A DNA stretch of 64,000 bases from Pegoplata infirma (GCA_963921195.1 OY992536.1:228568023-228632022), one strand, 5' to 3'. Counted from the stretch's first letter, positions 11,554 through 22,894 are shown. Numbers and translations are program-made. The notes: a model not told the origin generated them from the sequence alone.

Positions 11554-13200
11554 GTGCTGACATCCGGAAAAATCATTAATATACAAAACGTGGACAATAA
11601 TCAAACGATCATGAAATTTAATTTAGGACCTGCAAAACTAAAGGGAAGTTATCGTAATTTAATACACATAGTTGACCTAAATGAATATGTTGCCTGCATG
11701 GAACAAATATCGGAAACTATTTCTTCAATAAGACAAAATGGACGAGATGAGGGAGTAAAAGATCTTCTATCCATATCGGATTTTAAAATAAATAAACTCA
11801 ATAATAGGCTCAATTCACTTTTGCCATTTAGACGAACTAAAAGGGGACTTATTAACGGACTTGGATCAGCAATTAAATTTATAACGGGGAATATGGATGC
11901 AGAAGATGCAAGAAAATTGAACTTGGAAATGGAAAATGTCCATAAAGAAAATGTTTTTGCACAAAATAATTTTAGGGAACAAAAACATTTGAATATGAAA
12001 ATAATTGAAAGATTTCGTAATATAACTGAACATATAAATGACGAACAGAGAATAATATCAAAGAATTTCGAATTTAATTCAAATAGAATTGATAAGAATT
12101 TAAGGGATATATCAGAAATGCAATATTTGAACAGAATAAATTATAATATAGATCTCTTATATGATCATATAACAAATATTGGCGAAGCAATTATTCTCGC
12201 AAAATTAAATATTATTTCTAAGTATATTCTGAACACTGAGGAGCTTGCTAGAATAAGAGAAATCATGGAATATGAAAATCTCCCAAATAGACAAGACGTC
12301 ATGGAATATGACAACTCCTTGGGCTCAAGTAACTTCACTGAATATGAAGCTTACTTGAATTCAGACGAACACATATACGAATTGCTTGAACTACAAGCTT
12401 ATTATAACAATACAAACTTAGTATTCAATTTCAGAATACCAATTATAACAAAAGAAAAATATAATCTATATCATATCATACCATTACCAATTAACAATAC
12501 TAAGGAAATAATCATAGCATCTTACATTTTACACAATACATTCAAAATACACAAACTTGGTAGCATTTGTCCCAGGATCGAAGGCATATATTACTGCAAT
12601 ACGGAAGATGAAGAACTGCTAGAAGACTCAACATGCTTAGGACCACTTTTTAACGGTGGAACGGCAAATTGCAATCTAATGGAATTGGGAAAAATAGAGA
12701 AAATTATTCAAATCGAAAACAATTATATAATTTTCATAAATATTCCACAATTACTAATAATAAAATCTACTTGCAGAAAAGGAGCTCCATTAACAATTAA
12801 GGGTACTGGTGTTATATACTTCAAGGGATGTAGCGTACAAATTAATAACATTATCTACTATGATCAAACATCAATATTTTGGGACAACGTCAACCTTATT
12901 CCAAATAACAATACAACAATTATAGCAAACTCTACAACTAAAATAACAACTCTAATGTCACTACAACAAATGAACATCGATAATCTAAAGAATATTACCA
13001 ATCTACAAGAGAACGCTGTCATTCATGCAGGATCCATATATGCTGCTCTATCAACACTATTGCTTTTGATAATCATAATTGCACTGATACCATCAAGAAA
13101 AAAGATCATCTACACGAACACAGCGATTCCCGCTCCATCCCCAATGAATTCATTGTGGCCGTCGCTCTATTCCAAGGGGGGAGGAGTTACGTCACCCTAA
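11554..13200 (+). CDS. env: Errantivirus envelope glycoprotein, F-type
   Basis: 548 codons from a TTG; the first internal ATG is at 11611, so the true start probably comes from an upstream exon. It resembles insect errantivirus Env proteins related to baculovirus F fusion proteins. Residues 94-97 form a furin-like RTKR site, followed at once by a Gly-rich hydrophobic segment expected to be the fusion peptide. The large ectodomain has paired Cys and several Asn-X-Ser/Thr sites. A hydrophobic membrane anchor (AALSTLLLLIIIIALI) lies near residues 494-509 with a short basic tail. The frame is uninterrupted and its last codons run 16 bp into the 3' LTR. Role: membrane fusion of particles; activity of this copy is unknown. 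Confidence 0.9.
   Translation: MLTSGKIINIQNVDNNQTIMKFNLGPAKLKGSYRNLIHIVDLNEYVACMEQISETISSIRQNGRDEGVKDLLSISDFKINKLNNRLNSLLPFRRTKRGLINGLGSAIKFITGNMDAEDARKLNLEMENVHKENVFAQNNFREQKHLNMKIIERFRNITEHINDEQRIISKNFEFNSNRIDKNLRDISEMQYLNRINYNIDLLYDHITNIGEAIILAKLNIISKYILNTEELARIREIMEYENLPNRQDVMEYDNSLGSSNFTEYEAYLNSDEHIYELLELQAYYNNTNLVFNFRIPIITKEKYNLYHIIPLPINNTKEIIIASYILHNTFKIHKLGSICPRIEGIYYCNTEDEELLEDSTCLGPLFNGGTANCNLMELGKIEKIIQIENNYIIFINIPQLLIIKSTCRKGAPLTIKGTGVIYFKGCSVQINNIIYYDQTSIFWDNVNLIPNNNTTIIANSTTKITTLMSLQQMNIDNLKNITNLQENAVIHAGSIYAALSTLLLLIIIIALIPSRKKIIYTNTAIPAPSPMNSLWPSLYSKGGGVTSP
13174..13184 (+). promoter_or_regulatory. Polypurine tract
   Basis: AAGGGGGGAGG lies directly before the 3' LTR, where plus-strand DNA synthesis would start. 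It lies within the env reading frame. Confidence 0.85.
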
Positions 13201-13920
13201 TTACTTCACCCTAGCTTAAGTATATGCAACCCTAATAACTTTACCCTAGCTTAAGTATATGTCACCCTAATAACTTCACCATAGCTTAAGTACATTAACA
13301 TACATACATACATACATTACCACAATAATATAAGTTTGGATTCTTTCTTAAAGTACACTGACATACATACGGAATTATTAATAGTTCATTTCCACCACCA
13401 ACGTTGACACACTTGAGATTCTTTGTAATTTTAATATAGCACATTGACTTGTTCAATAATTTTAAACTCATACGAAAGCAATGTATGAAACAAATTATAA
13501 TACAACAACATAAGACTGACTCATGGTTGTTGTTCTATATGTTGATGTCTGGTTCTGCTTGACCCAGACATTGTTGCAACATACAGAATTAGCTTGTGGA
13601 CAATTACAATGAAATCCATTGTTTCAAATCCCTAGTTCAGCAATATTGATTTAGCTCAATCAATCTCGATTGATATATATATTGTTGAACTTACAAAAGT
13701 TGGACAGTTGCAGATGGAATCCAAACCGTAGATTATGTTAAGTGAAAAACACTCCTAAAGAAATATTAATTTGTTAAATTTTTTAAAAAGAAAATAAAAT
13801 TAAAGAAATATTAATTTGTAAAAATTTTTAAAAGAAAATAAATATTAATTTGTTAAATTTTTAAAAGAAAATAAAAATTAAAGAAATATTCATTTTGAAA
13901 CCTCGGCAAGGACTATAACT
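13185..13920 (+). repeat. 3' LTR of the errantivirus
   Basis: 736 bp, the same length as the 5' LTR, with T at 13378 where the 5' copy has C. It is followed by CGTG, the target duplication. Confidence 0.95.
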
Positions 13921-14122
13921 CGTGCCTATATTAATTTTGTTTAAATAGGCGTAAATTGTAAAAAACTGAAAAAGGTTAATTTCCTCCCATACAAATCGAC
14001 CCCCCCCCCTAAAAATGAGTTTGGGCCGCTAAAAAAAATACGGGTCGAAATAATTTTCGTTCTTAACAACATATCAAAATTTCATGAAGATGGGAGGGTT
14101 ACATCAGGGAGACTTCCCCTGT

Positions 14123-15040
14123 AAGCCTTTTTTAAATGTAAATTTAAAACTTATCCCGAAAGTATAAAAATTAACTTTTTTTTTGTAGTTTTAAGTCGCG
14201 AATATCGCGTATACAAATGCTAGAAATGAAAATCGGTTAACACCATTAAATTTCGACTAGCACAATGTAATTATCTAAAACTAATTAACCATTAAAAAAT
14301 AATTTTAATCTTACTTTAATCCTTCAGATAGGAAAAACACCAGACATGAGCTTAATCTATACAATAACCAAATTTCAACATTACCGCCAACACATATGTA
14401 AAACAAGTGCATGTGTAAAATAAGAACAACCTAAGGAGGTTATGTAGTATTGTAAAATTTCCATTGCAAAATTAACAATGCAGTTTTATATGTATTTTGT
14501 TCTATACTCAAACAAAGGATTGTAAAATTTCCATTGCAAATTTTACAATGAAGTTTTGTATGAATGCAGGAGAATAACAACAAACAAGTCGATCACTAAT
14601 CAACTTCTTGCCTAGTGAGGTAAATATTTTCCATAATGTCAAAATGTCAGTTTAACCAACAGAAGAATATGTAACATGGAATACTGCATATAATATTACA
14701 CACACATACACACAAGCACTAAATATAATAAGAATCTCTGGATATACTTCCATAAGAAGCGGGTGTTAAAGACAAAAACCAGAAGAGATTGCCTAAATAG
14801 AAATTAAACCATACATGTGATGGTTTAATATGGTTTTATGGTTAGAATATTTAAGGAAAATTATTTGTTGTCACATTTTAGCCAAAAACCAATAGAGAAA
14901 CTGAGGTAGGCAAAATGCCAGTGGCTAAAGGAAAATTTTTTTGGGGTGGGGAACCCAACATGATTTTAATATTCTTCACATAGAAAATTGAAAAATTCTT
15001 TAGTTATCGATATATCCATAAGTAGGAAAATAGAAACCGA
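14123..15040. other. AT-rich non-coding, with one short duplication
   Basis: No gene seen. A ~70-bp direct duplication occurs at about 14450-14560: TTGTAAAATTTCCATTGCAA appears twice, each followed by ACAATG and AGTTTT. Confidence 0.5.
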
Positions 15041-15074
15041 AAATTACTGTTGACAAAATTTTCGAAAATAAATA

Positions 15075-15695
15075 CACTCAAAAAAATAAAACTGTAAAGT
15101 TAACAAATTTTTTTTTGTTAACTCGAGTTTACTGGCTTTTTAGCAAATTTTTAGTTAAAATAAGCGTTTTAACTACTTTTTTTAGTAAAGTTAAATTTAC
15201 GAAAATACTAGTTTTGAACAAATTTTGAATTAATTTTTTTTGTTGACTTTAAAACTGAGTTTACGAATTTTTATTAATTTGCAGATTTCTAGTATCATAT
15301 TTGTAAAGTGAAAAAAATTTTGAAATTTTTGTGTAGCCTTCTATGCAAATCTCATAAGTTCTACTTAAGCTAAACTTAATGCTGAAAAAAAAAGAAAAAA
15401 ATAAGTGAAGTTTTAGTGTATGAAATCAATATTTGACAAACTTACAATTTTTTTACAAAAAGTTAAGCTGAACTTAACTATTCTTTTTGTTAATACGTAC
15501 ATAAAAATGTTACGAAATATTCAGCTGAATTTTTAGTTAAAGTTACGGTTGTTTTTGCTACATTCATTCTACGAAAAGTTAACTAAATATTTTTAGTTAA
15601 ATTAACTACAAATTTAGTAGGTTCAAAATCAGGTGTTTTTTTAGTTAAATTTAACTAAATTATATGCTAACTTTACAGTTTTATTTTTTTGAGTG
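15075..15695. mobile_element. 621-bp MITE, 28-bp perfect TIRs, TA duplication
   Basis: Both ends begin CACTCAAAAAAATAAAACTG and stay identical for 28 bp. TA flanks at 15073-15074 and 15696-15697. The interior is AT-rich with TTTTTAGTTAAA-type repeats and no coding frame. Comparison with the second copy of the host element shows an empty site with a single TA. Confidence 0.88.
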
Positions 15696-15920
15696 TAACA
15701 TTAAACATTAAAAAATTTCGTTTTTTTCACTCTTTTTTACCAAAAAATTCGAAAAAAATAACCAACGAAAACATTAAAAATTAATGATAGTTCTGTTGTT
15801 TTTACCAACAAATTTCAAAAAAATAACCTACGAAAACAATAAAAATTAATGATTTCGTAGGTAATTTTTTAAAATTTTTTATTGAAATATTTTTTTAATA
15901 ATTTTTAATAAATTTTTTTG

Positions 15921-15985
15921 GGAAATGATCCCGCAATCAACTACATTCTGGCCAGACACTCTACCCATCGTGCCAAAGTCACTTG
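15921..15985 (-). other. tRNA-like segment in host element copy 1
   Basis: On the minus strand: TTTGGCACGATGGGTAGAG (A-box-like), then a GGCCAGA block and GCGGGATCATTTCCC, a weak B-box remnant, before an A/T-rich tract. The same block is present in the other copy at 22909-22985. Confidence 0.45.
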
Positions 15986-16420
15986 ATACAAACATGTTTT
16001 TATATTTCTATAAATAATTTTTTGATTTTTTTTACAAAAAAATAACTGACTTGTGTAGGTAAAAACTAATGATATTTCATTAAAAAATACCAACAATTTA
16101 AAAAAAAATTACTTACACAAATCATTAAAAATCAAAAGAATATTCAGTAGTTTTTACTTACAGAACAAAAATAAATGACTTTAAAAATTAAATGATAATG
16201 AAAGTCTTTATTTTTTAAACAAAGGACTGAAGTAGTCATTAATAAAAACTGAACATCAAACAAATGTGTTTTCTTTTAAAAACGACTAAATGGAAAACTT
16301 TTTAAATAAACTACAAACAGTTAATGACATAATTTTTTGAGTGTAGATAACTGGAAAATTTTTTTGTTAATAATTGTATTGTTATCGATATTTTATTTAA
16401 AATTTATTGATAAAACCCAT

Positions 16421-16920
16421 GATATTCTCATAGCATAATTTTCAAGAAAACAATTTTTTGTTTAAAATTTATTTATGTTGGTCATTGTTGTCAGATTCCA
16501 TTGTCAAGATTATTTAGCAAAAATAGAAACGACTTACTACAAAGTAGCAAACGAGTCTAATGACAAATCGTTTGTGCACAAACTAAAATATTAGTACATA
16601 TTCGACTCTAATAACTAATACTTTAGTTTGTGCAGAAACGATTCGTCATTAGACTCGTTTGCTACTTTGCAGTTCGTCTTTTTAATTCCCATTGTGGATA
16701 GAGTCGAATATGTTCCAATATTTTAGTTTGTGCACAAACGATTTGTCATTAGACTCGTTTGATACTTTGTAGTAAATCGTTTCTATTTTTGCTAAATAAT
16801 CTTGACAATGGAATTTGACAAATTCCGAAACACGTGTCGATTAAGTCTTGCAAAAATGACCAACATAAATAAATTTAAAACAAAAAATAATTTTCTTGAA
16901 AATTATGCTATGAGAATATC
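16421..16920. repeat. 500-bp foldback
   Basis: Arms starting GATATTCTCATAGCATAATT are repeated in reverse complement ending AATTATGCTATGAGAATATC. Three copies of a GTGCACAAACGATTTGTCAT-like block lie in the middle, one inverted. The right arm carries an extra ~30 bp containing CACGTG. No coding content. Confidence 0.8.
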
Positions 16921-17514
16921 ATCGTTTTAATTAGTAAAGAAAATAATGACCTCGAGCCAGAATAAACATCCTCAAAATATAATATTTTAAAGGTCGAATA
17001 AAACAATTTTTATTTTTTAATAAAAATTAATCAGAATTTATTGATAAATTATAAATTTTATAAGTCTATTTTTTCATTTACAAATTTTTAATCATTGTGA
17101 GAAGCTTACCAAAGCTTCATTCAGTTTATTGCACGCCCCTGAACATACAATAAACTGAACGAATCTGGATATTGTTCTTTTTCTGCTTGTATTTTCTATG
17201 CAAACATATCTGACTATAGATTGTAAGTTATATTTGGTTTTGTTGGATAAAAGTTAAGAAGATGTTTTCAGTTTTTGAGGTTTATTCAAATTGTTATAGT
17301 CATCAACACATGAAAACATCAATATTTTACATACTATAACTATAATAAGGTAATCTAGCAAAAAAAAAAAAAATGAAAGGAAAATGAAAAACCTTACAGA
17401 ACTTTACCAAAATATTAGATTCTAAAATTACCAGTAGTAAAATTTTTGTAACGAAGAGAAATCTGACATATTTTTTTTGTTAAGAAGGCAAATGAAAAAA
17501 AAAAATACAAGTAA
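16921..17514. other. AT-rich non-coding stretch
   Basis: No gene. A small inverted repeat (TTCAGTTTATTG ... CAATAAACTGAA) lies at about 17118-17160. Confidence 0.5.
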
Positions 17515-17641
17515 GGCTGGATTACTCAATGCTCCGTTATAAAATATTTCTCCGTTAAATTTAACTCTTTCATACAAATTTTGAAATAAAGCTCCGTTAA
17601 ATCGGCAGTTAGCAGCTAACTTTTCATTGAGTAATCCGCCC
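17515..17641. mobile_element. 127-bp Harbinger-like MITE
   Basis: TIRs GGCTGGATTACTCAATG and GGGCGGATTACTCAATG, flanked by TAA at 17512-17514 and 17642-17644. GG-starting TIRs with a TWA target duplication fit PIF/Harbinger. The interior repeats CTCCGTTAAA. Confidence 0.75.
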
Positions 17642-17644
17642 TAA

Positions 17645-18694
17645 GAGTGTTAAATTCAGCTGCAGAGCTAAATCACCTCAATTCAACCGACGAGTTGACC
17701 TCGCCTCCTCCAAATTTAATAAAATTTAGTACCGGGTTTAACTTGAACAAACAAGAGATTGTGCTATTTTTTGGCTTCTGGTTCTTCCAGTTTTCAAGAT
17801 ATGGGGTCTTGAAAATTGGTAAAATCGTATATATTTGACAAAAGTGTTCTAATATAATGATATCTCAAAAAGTAAAAACCATACAGATCTCGTTCAGATT
17901 TCGAATAATAGGTAAGGAGACGATCTTTAAAATAGCATTTATAATTTTTAGTGCAGATTTTTATAGTTTTTAGTGCATATTTTAGTTTTTTAATGCATAT
18001 TTTAGGCGCCTAAAATATAGTTTATTAGTGCATGAAGATCCTGTCCCAGGTAATGTATAAAAAAAAAATTTGGATCGTTTATCCACGACAAATGTTATTT
18101 GGTTGCCCTTAAATTTGTAAGGCAAGAGTTTATGACAATCAATGTTCTGCAAGATCCTAAATCTGAACTTCAGAGATATCTTTGAAATAGAAAATATCTT
18201 AATTTTCTTTTTTAAGAAAATAAAACAAATTTCTTTTGAAATCTAAGGAGTTTTTTTACAAGTACCTGTCCGAAATGCTAGTAGCAACAACAATTTAAAC
18301 ATTTAATGACATGAAGACATACATTACTGTTTTCCAAAATACATTTACGGATCAAATGTCTAAAACTGCCGTAGGTGGGAGTATAAAAGTGTTAGTTTAT
18401 AATTGTTATACATATAAATATGTATAAGTTTCTTCCTCATCATCATTATTACTATAGATGTACTTCACTGCTATACAATATTAAATAATTTCTCACTCGT
18501 ATTAAAGAAAATGGCCTAACAATAATGACAAAACAAGAGACATAATATTGAATGTTTGTATGGTTGATTTTCCTTCATAATAATACTAACACAAATGCAG
18601 ACACCAATACATGTTCATACCCCAGTTATTTACGTGATTGTGTTAACTATCTCTAAAGTTGTATGCGTGTATTATATATTTTACAACGTATGTA
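17645..18694. other. Non-coding stretch, nothing recognised
   Basis: AT-rich. Small imperfect repeats near 17950-18010 (TTTTAGTGCATATTTTAG). The 63-codon frame at 17647 has no recognisable content. Confidence 0.45.
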
Positions 18695-19196
18695 CACTCA
18701 AAAAAATCCTTTTCAAATTACTAGAAAAAGTCCCGTAATCCCATTTTACCAACATTTGACAGTGTTCCTTGTTATTTAACAAAAAATTTTTTCGATCGAA
18801 ATTTAATTTTTTTTTTTGTAATTTTACAGTTTTTTTTTTTGTAATTTTACAAATTTCCAAGGTTTTTTTATAAAAAAAAATCTTTCAAATTCATGAGAAT
18901 TCCTTGAAAGTCTTATTTTGACAAAAAAGTTGTAAAGTTACAATTTTATTGGTAAAAATCTTGTAAAATAACAAAAGAGCTCGTAGTTTTTACTAGGAAT
19001 TCTTGTAAAATAAGAGGTAGTTTTATCGTGTCAAAAATTGTAAATTTACAATTAAATTGATAAAAAGCTTTTAAAATTACAAAATTATTGGTAAAAAGCT
19101 GAAAAAAATAACAAAAAATTCTTGTCAATTTGAAGGTAGCAAAAATAAAAAGTTACAAACTTTTCTTGTCATTTTACAAGATTTTTTTTTTGAGTG
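18695..19196. mobile_element. 502-bp CACTCAAAA-type MITE
   Basis: Starts CACTCAAAAAAATCC after TA and ends TTTTTTTTTGAGTG. The interior repeats short TTGTAAAATTACAA-like palindromes. The right flank reads AA rather than TA, so the duplication is decayed. A second, interrupted copy lies at 20406-21538. Confidence 0.75.
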
Positions 19197-19970
19197 AATG
19201 TATTTGTATATGTCAATGTTTGCCTATTTCATATGTTTAGGAATAGATTAATGTTAGAGGCCTTTTTTACCCGAGAAGAGAAGTGAAAGCACTCTAGCTT
19301 TATGTCATGTGATTGTGTAAACAACCAAGTGTTAATCGATTAAATTAAAGCATTTGCAAACACGAACAAACGAATGAACGGACGAACGAACGCACATAAT
19401 ATGCGATGTGATGCGATATGTTTACGTTTTGAGAGCTGTTAATTTCAATTGATGTCTGACACTATGTCCATTGGTTTAGTTAAATTGACAACATGTATGT
19501 AATAGTATATATTATTGTGTGTGTGTTCGTGTGTATTCGTGTGTTTATGAGTTAAACCAAAACCAAATAAAACAACACCCGCTTGTCATTACCAAAGCTT
19601 GATTTCATTTCCATTTCCGGTTGTTGGTTATTCAAATAGTGAACGCACATATGCGAGGGTAGTAAGAAATGTTTTTAGCCTGACAGAGAGATGGTGGTAT
19701 AAACAGGCTGAAAACTCCGTCATATGAACACACGTTAAATTTTATAACGATCTGTTAGCTAATTCAGTGATGTTTTTACAATTAAACAAGTAGAAAAGTT
19801 AAATTCGACTTGGCCGCATCTATTAATGCCCTCCACAATGCTCTTTTTATGTTATAGTAAATCTTCTAACGTAAAAAAATAACAATTTTGATTAGATTAT
19901 ATTTTATTTTGTATAAAAAACTTTTGCTTACATACAAACAAAAAACCTTGTCAAAATACTACACCTTTTC
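19197..19970. other. Non-coding stretch with GAACGAACG and GTGTGT tracts
   Basis: No gene. AACGAACGG-type simple repeats near 19365-19395, GTGTGTGTTCGTGTG near 19515-19545. At about 19788-19835 lies a decayed 5'-end fragment (AAGTAGAAAAGTTAAATTCG) of the GACGG-type repeat. Confidence 0.5.
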
Positions 19971-20405
19971 CAATTGAATTTCAGAAATTATCAATTGTAT
20001 TTCAGAAGTTGTCAATTGTATTTCAGAATTTATCAATTGTATTTTAGAAATTATCAATTGTACTTCAGAATTTATCAATTGTGTTTCAGAAATTATCAAT
20101 TGTATTTCAGAAATGATCAATTGTATTTCAGAAATTATCAATTGTTTTTCAGAAATTATCAATTGTATTTCAGAAAATTATTTTCGTAAAACAATTGAAA
20201 ATTTCTGAAATGCAATTGATAATTTCTGAAATACAATTGATAAATTCTGAAATACAATTGATAATTTCTGAAATACAATTAATCACTTCTGAAATACAAA
20301 TGATAATTTCTAAAATACAATTGATAAATTCTGCAATACAATTGACAACTTCTGAAATACAATTGATAATTTCTGAAATACAATTGTAAGTTCTGAAATA
20401 CAATT
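19971..20405. repeat. 21-bp minisatellite in head-to-head arrays
   Basis: About nine copies of a 21-bp unit containing TTTCAGAAATTATCAATTGT run to ~20175. About nine copies of its reverse complement follow from ~20198. The whole could fold into one ~430-bp hairpin. Because 21 is a multiple of three and the unit lacks stops in several frames, both strands show open frames encoding seven-residue repeats (NYQLYFR-like). These are a property of the satellite, not genes. Related units occur at 41.74-43.16 kb and 63.46-63.70 kb. Confidence 0.9.
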
Positions 20406-21538
20406 GGAAATGGTTTAAAAAAAGTCTCGTAATCCCATTTTATTAATATTTGACAGTTTTCCTTGTTTTTCAACAAAAAATTTTTGATTTACATTTTTAT
20501 ACCCTCCAACTACAGTATGGGGGTATACTCACTTTGTCATTCCGTGTGTAACGCATCGAAATATCGGTCTAGGACCCCATAAAGTATATATATTATTGAT
20601 CAGTGATCGATTCTAAGACATTCTAGCGATGTCCGTCTGTCCGTCCGTCCGTCCGTCTGTCCGTCCGTCTGTGGAAGACACGATACAGTCTAAAATAAAA
20701 GTGACAGACTCCTGAAATTTGGCACATATATGTCTTATGTTCATAGGCTGGTTAAGTTCGGAGATGGGAAAAATCTGACAAGGGGGGAAAAAGTTCCCCC
20801 TTAACGAAGTACACCAACCCATAAAAAAAGGTAACATTTAATAGGTTTTTTTTGTATTTTTGTTAAACAAATGAAACATTTTTATGCTTGAAAAAGTTCA
20901 AAGTCTTGGACTTGGACCCAGGGGATTTGAAAATTACTTTTTTTTGGTCCGCCCCTTTTGTGGGCGTGGATATTAGCAAATAATTTATATAATGATGAAA
21001 TTGTATATCTTTTGTACAAAAAGCATAGTAATTAAATTTGTAAAAAAAGTGTCCCCAAGGACCCCGACAAGCCCCCCCCCAAAAAAACGCCCCTGCAATT
21101 TTTTTTTTAACGTTGGAGGGTATACAAGATTCGGCACAGCCGAATTTAACACTCTCACTTGTTTTTTGGTTATTTTACAATTTTTTTTTTTTTAATTTTA
21201 AAAATTTCCAACCTTTTTTTACAAAAAAAAAACTAGAAAATTCGCGAGAATTCCTTGTAAGTTTAATTGCGTCAAAAAGTTGCAAATTTACAATTTTTTT
21301 GGTAAAAAGTTTGTAAAATTAGAAAAAAGCTCATAGCAAAAAATCTAGTAAAGTTACGAAACCTTCTTGTAAGTTTTATCGCGTCAAAAAAATTTTAAAT
21401 TTACAATTTTAGCTTGTAAAATTACAAAATTATAGGTTAAACGTTTGTAAAATTACAAGGAATTCTTGTCAAATAGGAGGCAGCAAAATATAAATAACAA
21501 TTTTTTCTTGTCATTTTACAAGGTGTTTTAATTGAGGG
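20406..21538. mobile_element. Second copy of the 18695 MITE, split by another repeat
   Basis: 20410-20500 matches the beginning of the 18695 element (AAAAAGTCTCGTAATCCC, TTTGACAGTTTTCCTTG). 21165-21538 matches its remainder, ending GTCATTTTACAAGG. The GACGG-type repeat (20504-21164) sits between the two parts. Confidence 0.7.
20504..21164 (-). repeat. Dispersed GACGGACGG-type fly repeat, copy 2 (full length)
   Basis: Read on the minus strand it starts with the hairpin TTCGGCTGTGCCGAA and TATACCCTCCAACG. It passes GGGGCGG, the GACGGACGGACGG tract and TATGGGGTCC, and ends TAGTTGGAGGGTATA. Being inserted in a recognisable MITE, this copy defines both ends of the family. No protein frame. Confidence 0.75.
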
Positions 21539-21930
21539 TAGCATATCGGTATATAAAGCGATGTTTTCTTTACACTCAAAAAATTATGTCATTAACTGTT
21601 TGAGTTTATTTAAAAAATTTCACATTTAGTCGTTTTTAAAAGAAAAAACATTTATTTGATGTTCAGTTTTTATTAATGACTACTTCTGTTCTTTGTTTCA
21701 AAAATAACACACTAAACTATAAAGACTTTCATTAACATTTAATTTTTAAAGTCATTTATGTTCTGTAAGTAAAAACTACTGATTATTCTTTAAATTTTTA
21801 ATGATTTGTGTAAGTAATCTTTTTTTAAATTGTTGGTATTTTTTAATGAAATATCATTAGTTTTTACCTACACAAGTAGGTTTTTTTTTATAGAAAAAAT
21901 AAAATTCAAAAAATTATTTATAGAAATATA

Positions 21931-22894
21931 CCCAACAAACATTTACCTTTGAAATACATTGAATATTATATTGATAGCAAGTTCAAAATTTAAACCTTAG
22001 CCTTGAAAACCAGTTGAGTATAACGTAGTTCTCAACGTGAAAACAATAGCATTCTCAAAGAAAACGGCATGTTAGTTCTCAAGTAAAATTTTCAAGTTTA
22101 TTTAGATTTGATATATAGTTTGAGATTTTTTGAATGTATAATGTTTCTCCAATGTACACAAATATTTTTAGCTTGAAAATATGCTTACTATCTAATTGAA
22201 TTTCAGTGTAGTTTTCAAAGAATTCTCAGCCTTATTTATAATGTTAATTTAACATTATTTTTCAAATGAACCTCAATACTATTTTTATAAAAAAATGTAA
22301 ATACGAATTTTAATAATATTTGCTATTTATTTGCACTAAAAATTGTTAATAAAAAAATTACATCGAATGCCATTTTTGAGGTCGTCTCCTTCCAGGTCTT
22401 CTTCTTCTGCCGTCTGCTCTTTAAAATTCGAAATCTTTAAAGAAAAGAAAATACGTTATTAAATGTATAACTTTTTTTTTGATAAACTCATGTGTACTTA
22501 CTTTTTATATGTTTATGCAAGTTTTTATAGTTATAGCATTCAATTAATTGGCACAAATGCATAAAAATACATATAATTTTTCTTCTTCATTTTTAAAACA
22601 AAATTTTAAGTTTTCTTACAATTTTAAATTCGGAATTGAACAACATTTGAAAACAAAACTATTTCCACCCATAATCAATGTTTGATATTAGGTTTGAGAA
22701 ACATGGCAAATCAATTTGATGTTTATATTTTTTTGAAAAGAATTAATAGCATAGGAAAAAACAAATATTTCCAACATGTTTCAAATTTAGTTTAAATGTT
22801 TTAATTTTTGTCACTGAAAACAATTTGAAAAACACCCTTGATATTTAGTGCCAGTTTGATTTTTTTTCAAAGGCTGGAATTGATGTTTGTTGGG
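21931..22894. mobile_element. 964-bp TIR element, CCCAACAAACAT ends, TA duplication
   Basis: Starts CCCAACAAACAT and ends ATGTTTGTTGGG. TA flanks at 21929-21930 and 22895-22896. The empty site is visible in the related copy near 16003-16010, with a single TA. Only short frames are present, so it is non-autonomous. Confidence 0.85.

Larger units (their letters stand above)
4941..13920 (+). mobile_element. Errantivirus-type (gypsy-group) endogenous retrovirus, full length
   Basis: 8980-bp provirus with two 736-bp LTRs, a primer site matching tRNA-Ser 3' ends (TGGCGCAGTCGG), gag, pol and env in that order, and a purine tract before the 3' LTR. LTRs begin AGTTAC and end TATAACT, as is usual in errantiviruses. 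A perfect 4-bp duplication CGTG (4937-4940 and 13921-13924) fits their YRYR target rule. Aligned by eye, the LTRs differ at one position (C at 5134, T at 13378), so insertion is recent. gag and env are open. pol is interrupted by a TA-flanked MITE at 10507-11150, so this copy cannot encode a complete pol product. Confidence 0.95.
4535..14122. mobile_element. TIR element (AAGTCTCCC ends) split by the provirus
   Basis: The left part (4535-4940) starts near GAGAAGTCTCCCC and has a GCGGCCCAAA block with a GGGGG run. The right part (13921-14122) is related on the opposite strand, with TTTGGGCCGC and a terminal GGGAGACTTCCCC. The two therefore form diverged inverted ends of one old element of about 0.6 kb, into which the 8.98-kb errantivirus inserted. 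A second copy lies at 27166-27610. Exact outer ends and target duplication are uncertain. Confidence 0.6.
15041..16343. mobile_element. tRNA-carrying CACTCAAAA-type element, copy 1 (interrupted)
   Basis: The right end ...AATTTTTTGAGTG at 16343, followed by TA, is the reverse complement of the left end of the copy at 21573. Inner blocks match that copy in inverse orientation: ACATTAAAAATTAATGAT strings, a tRNA-like block, and a GTTAATGACATAATTTTTT end. The left limit is uncertain; homology is visible from about GTTGACAAA (15049). A 621-bp MITE at 15075-15695 interrupts it with a TA duplication. Confidence 0.65.

Noticed and set aside
19959..20403. Overlapping ORFs on both strands with NYQLYFR/IISEIQL repeats
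   Set aside because: They follow from a 21-bp tandem repeat whose length is a multiple of three; no start context or conservation.
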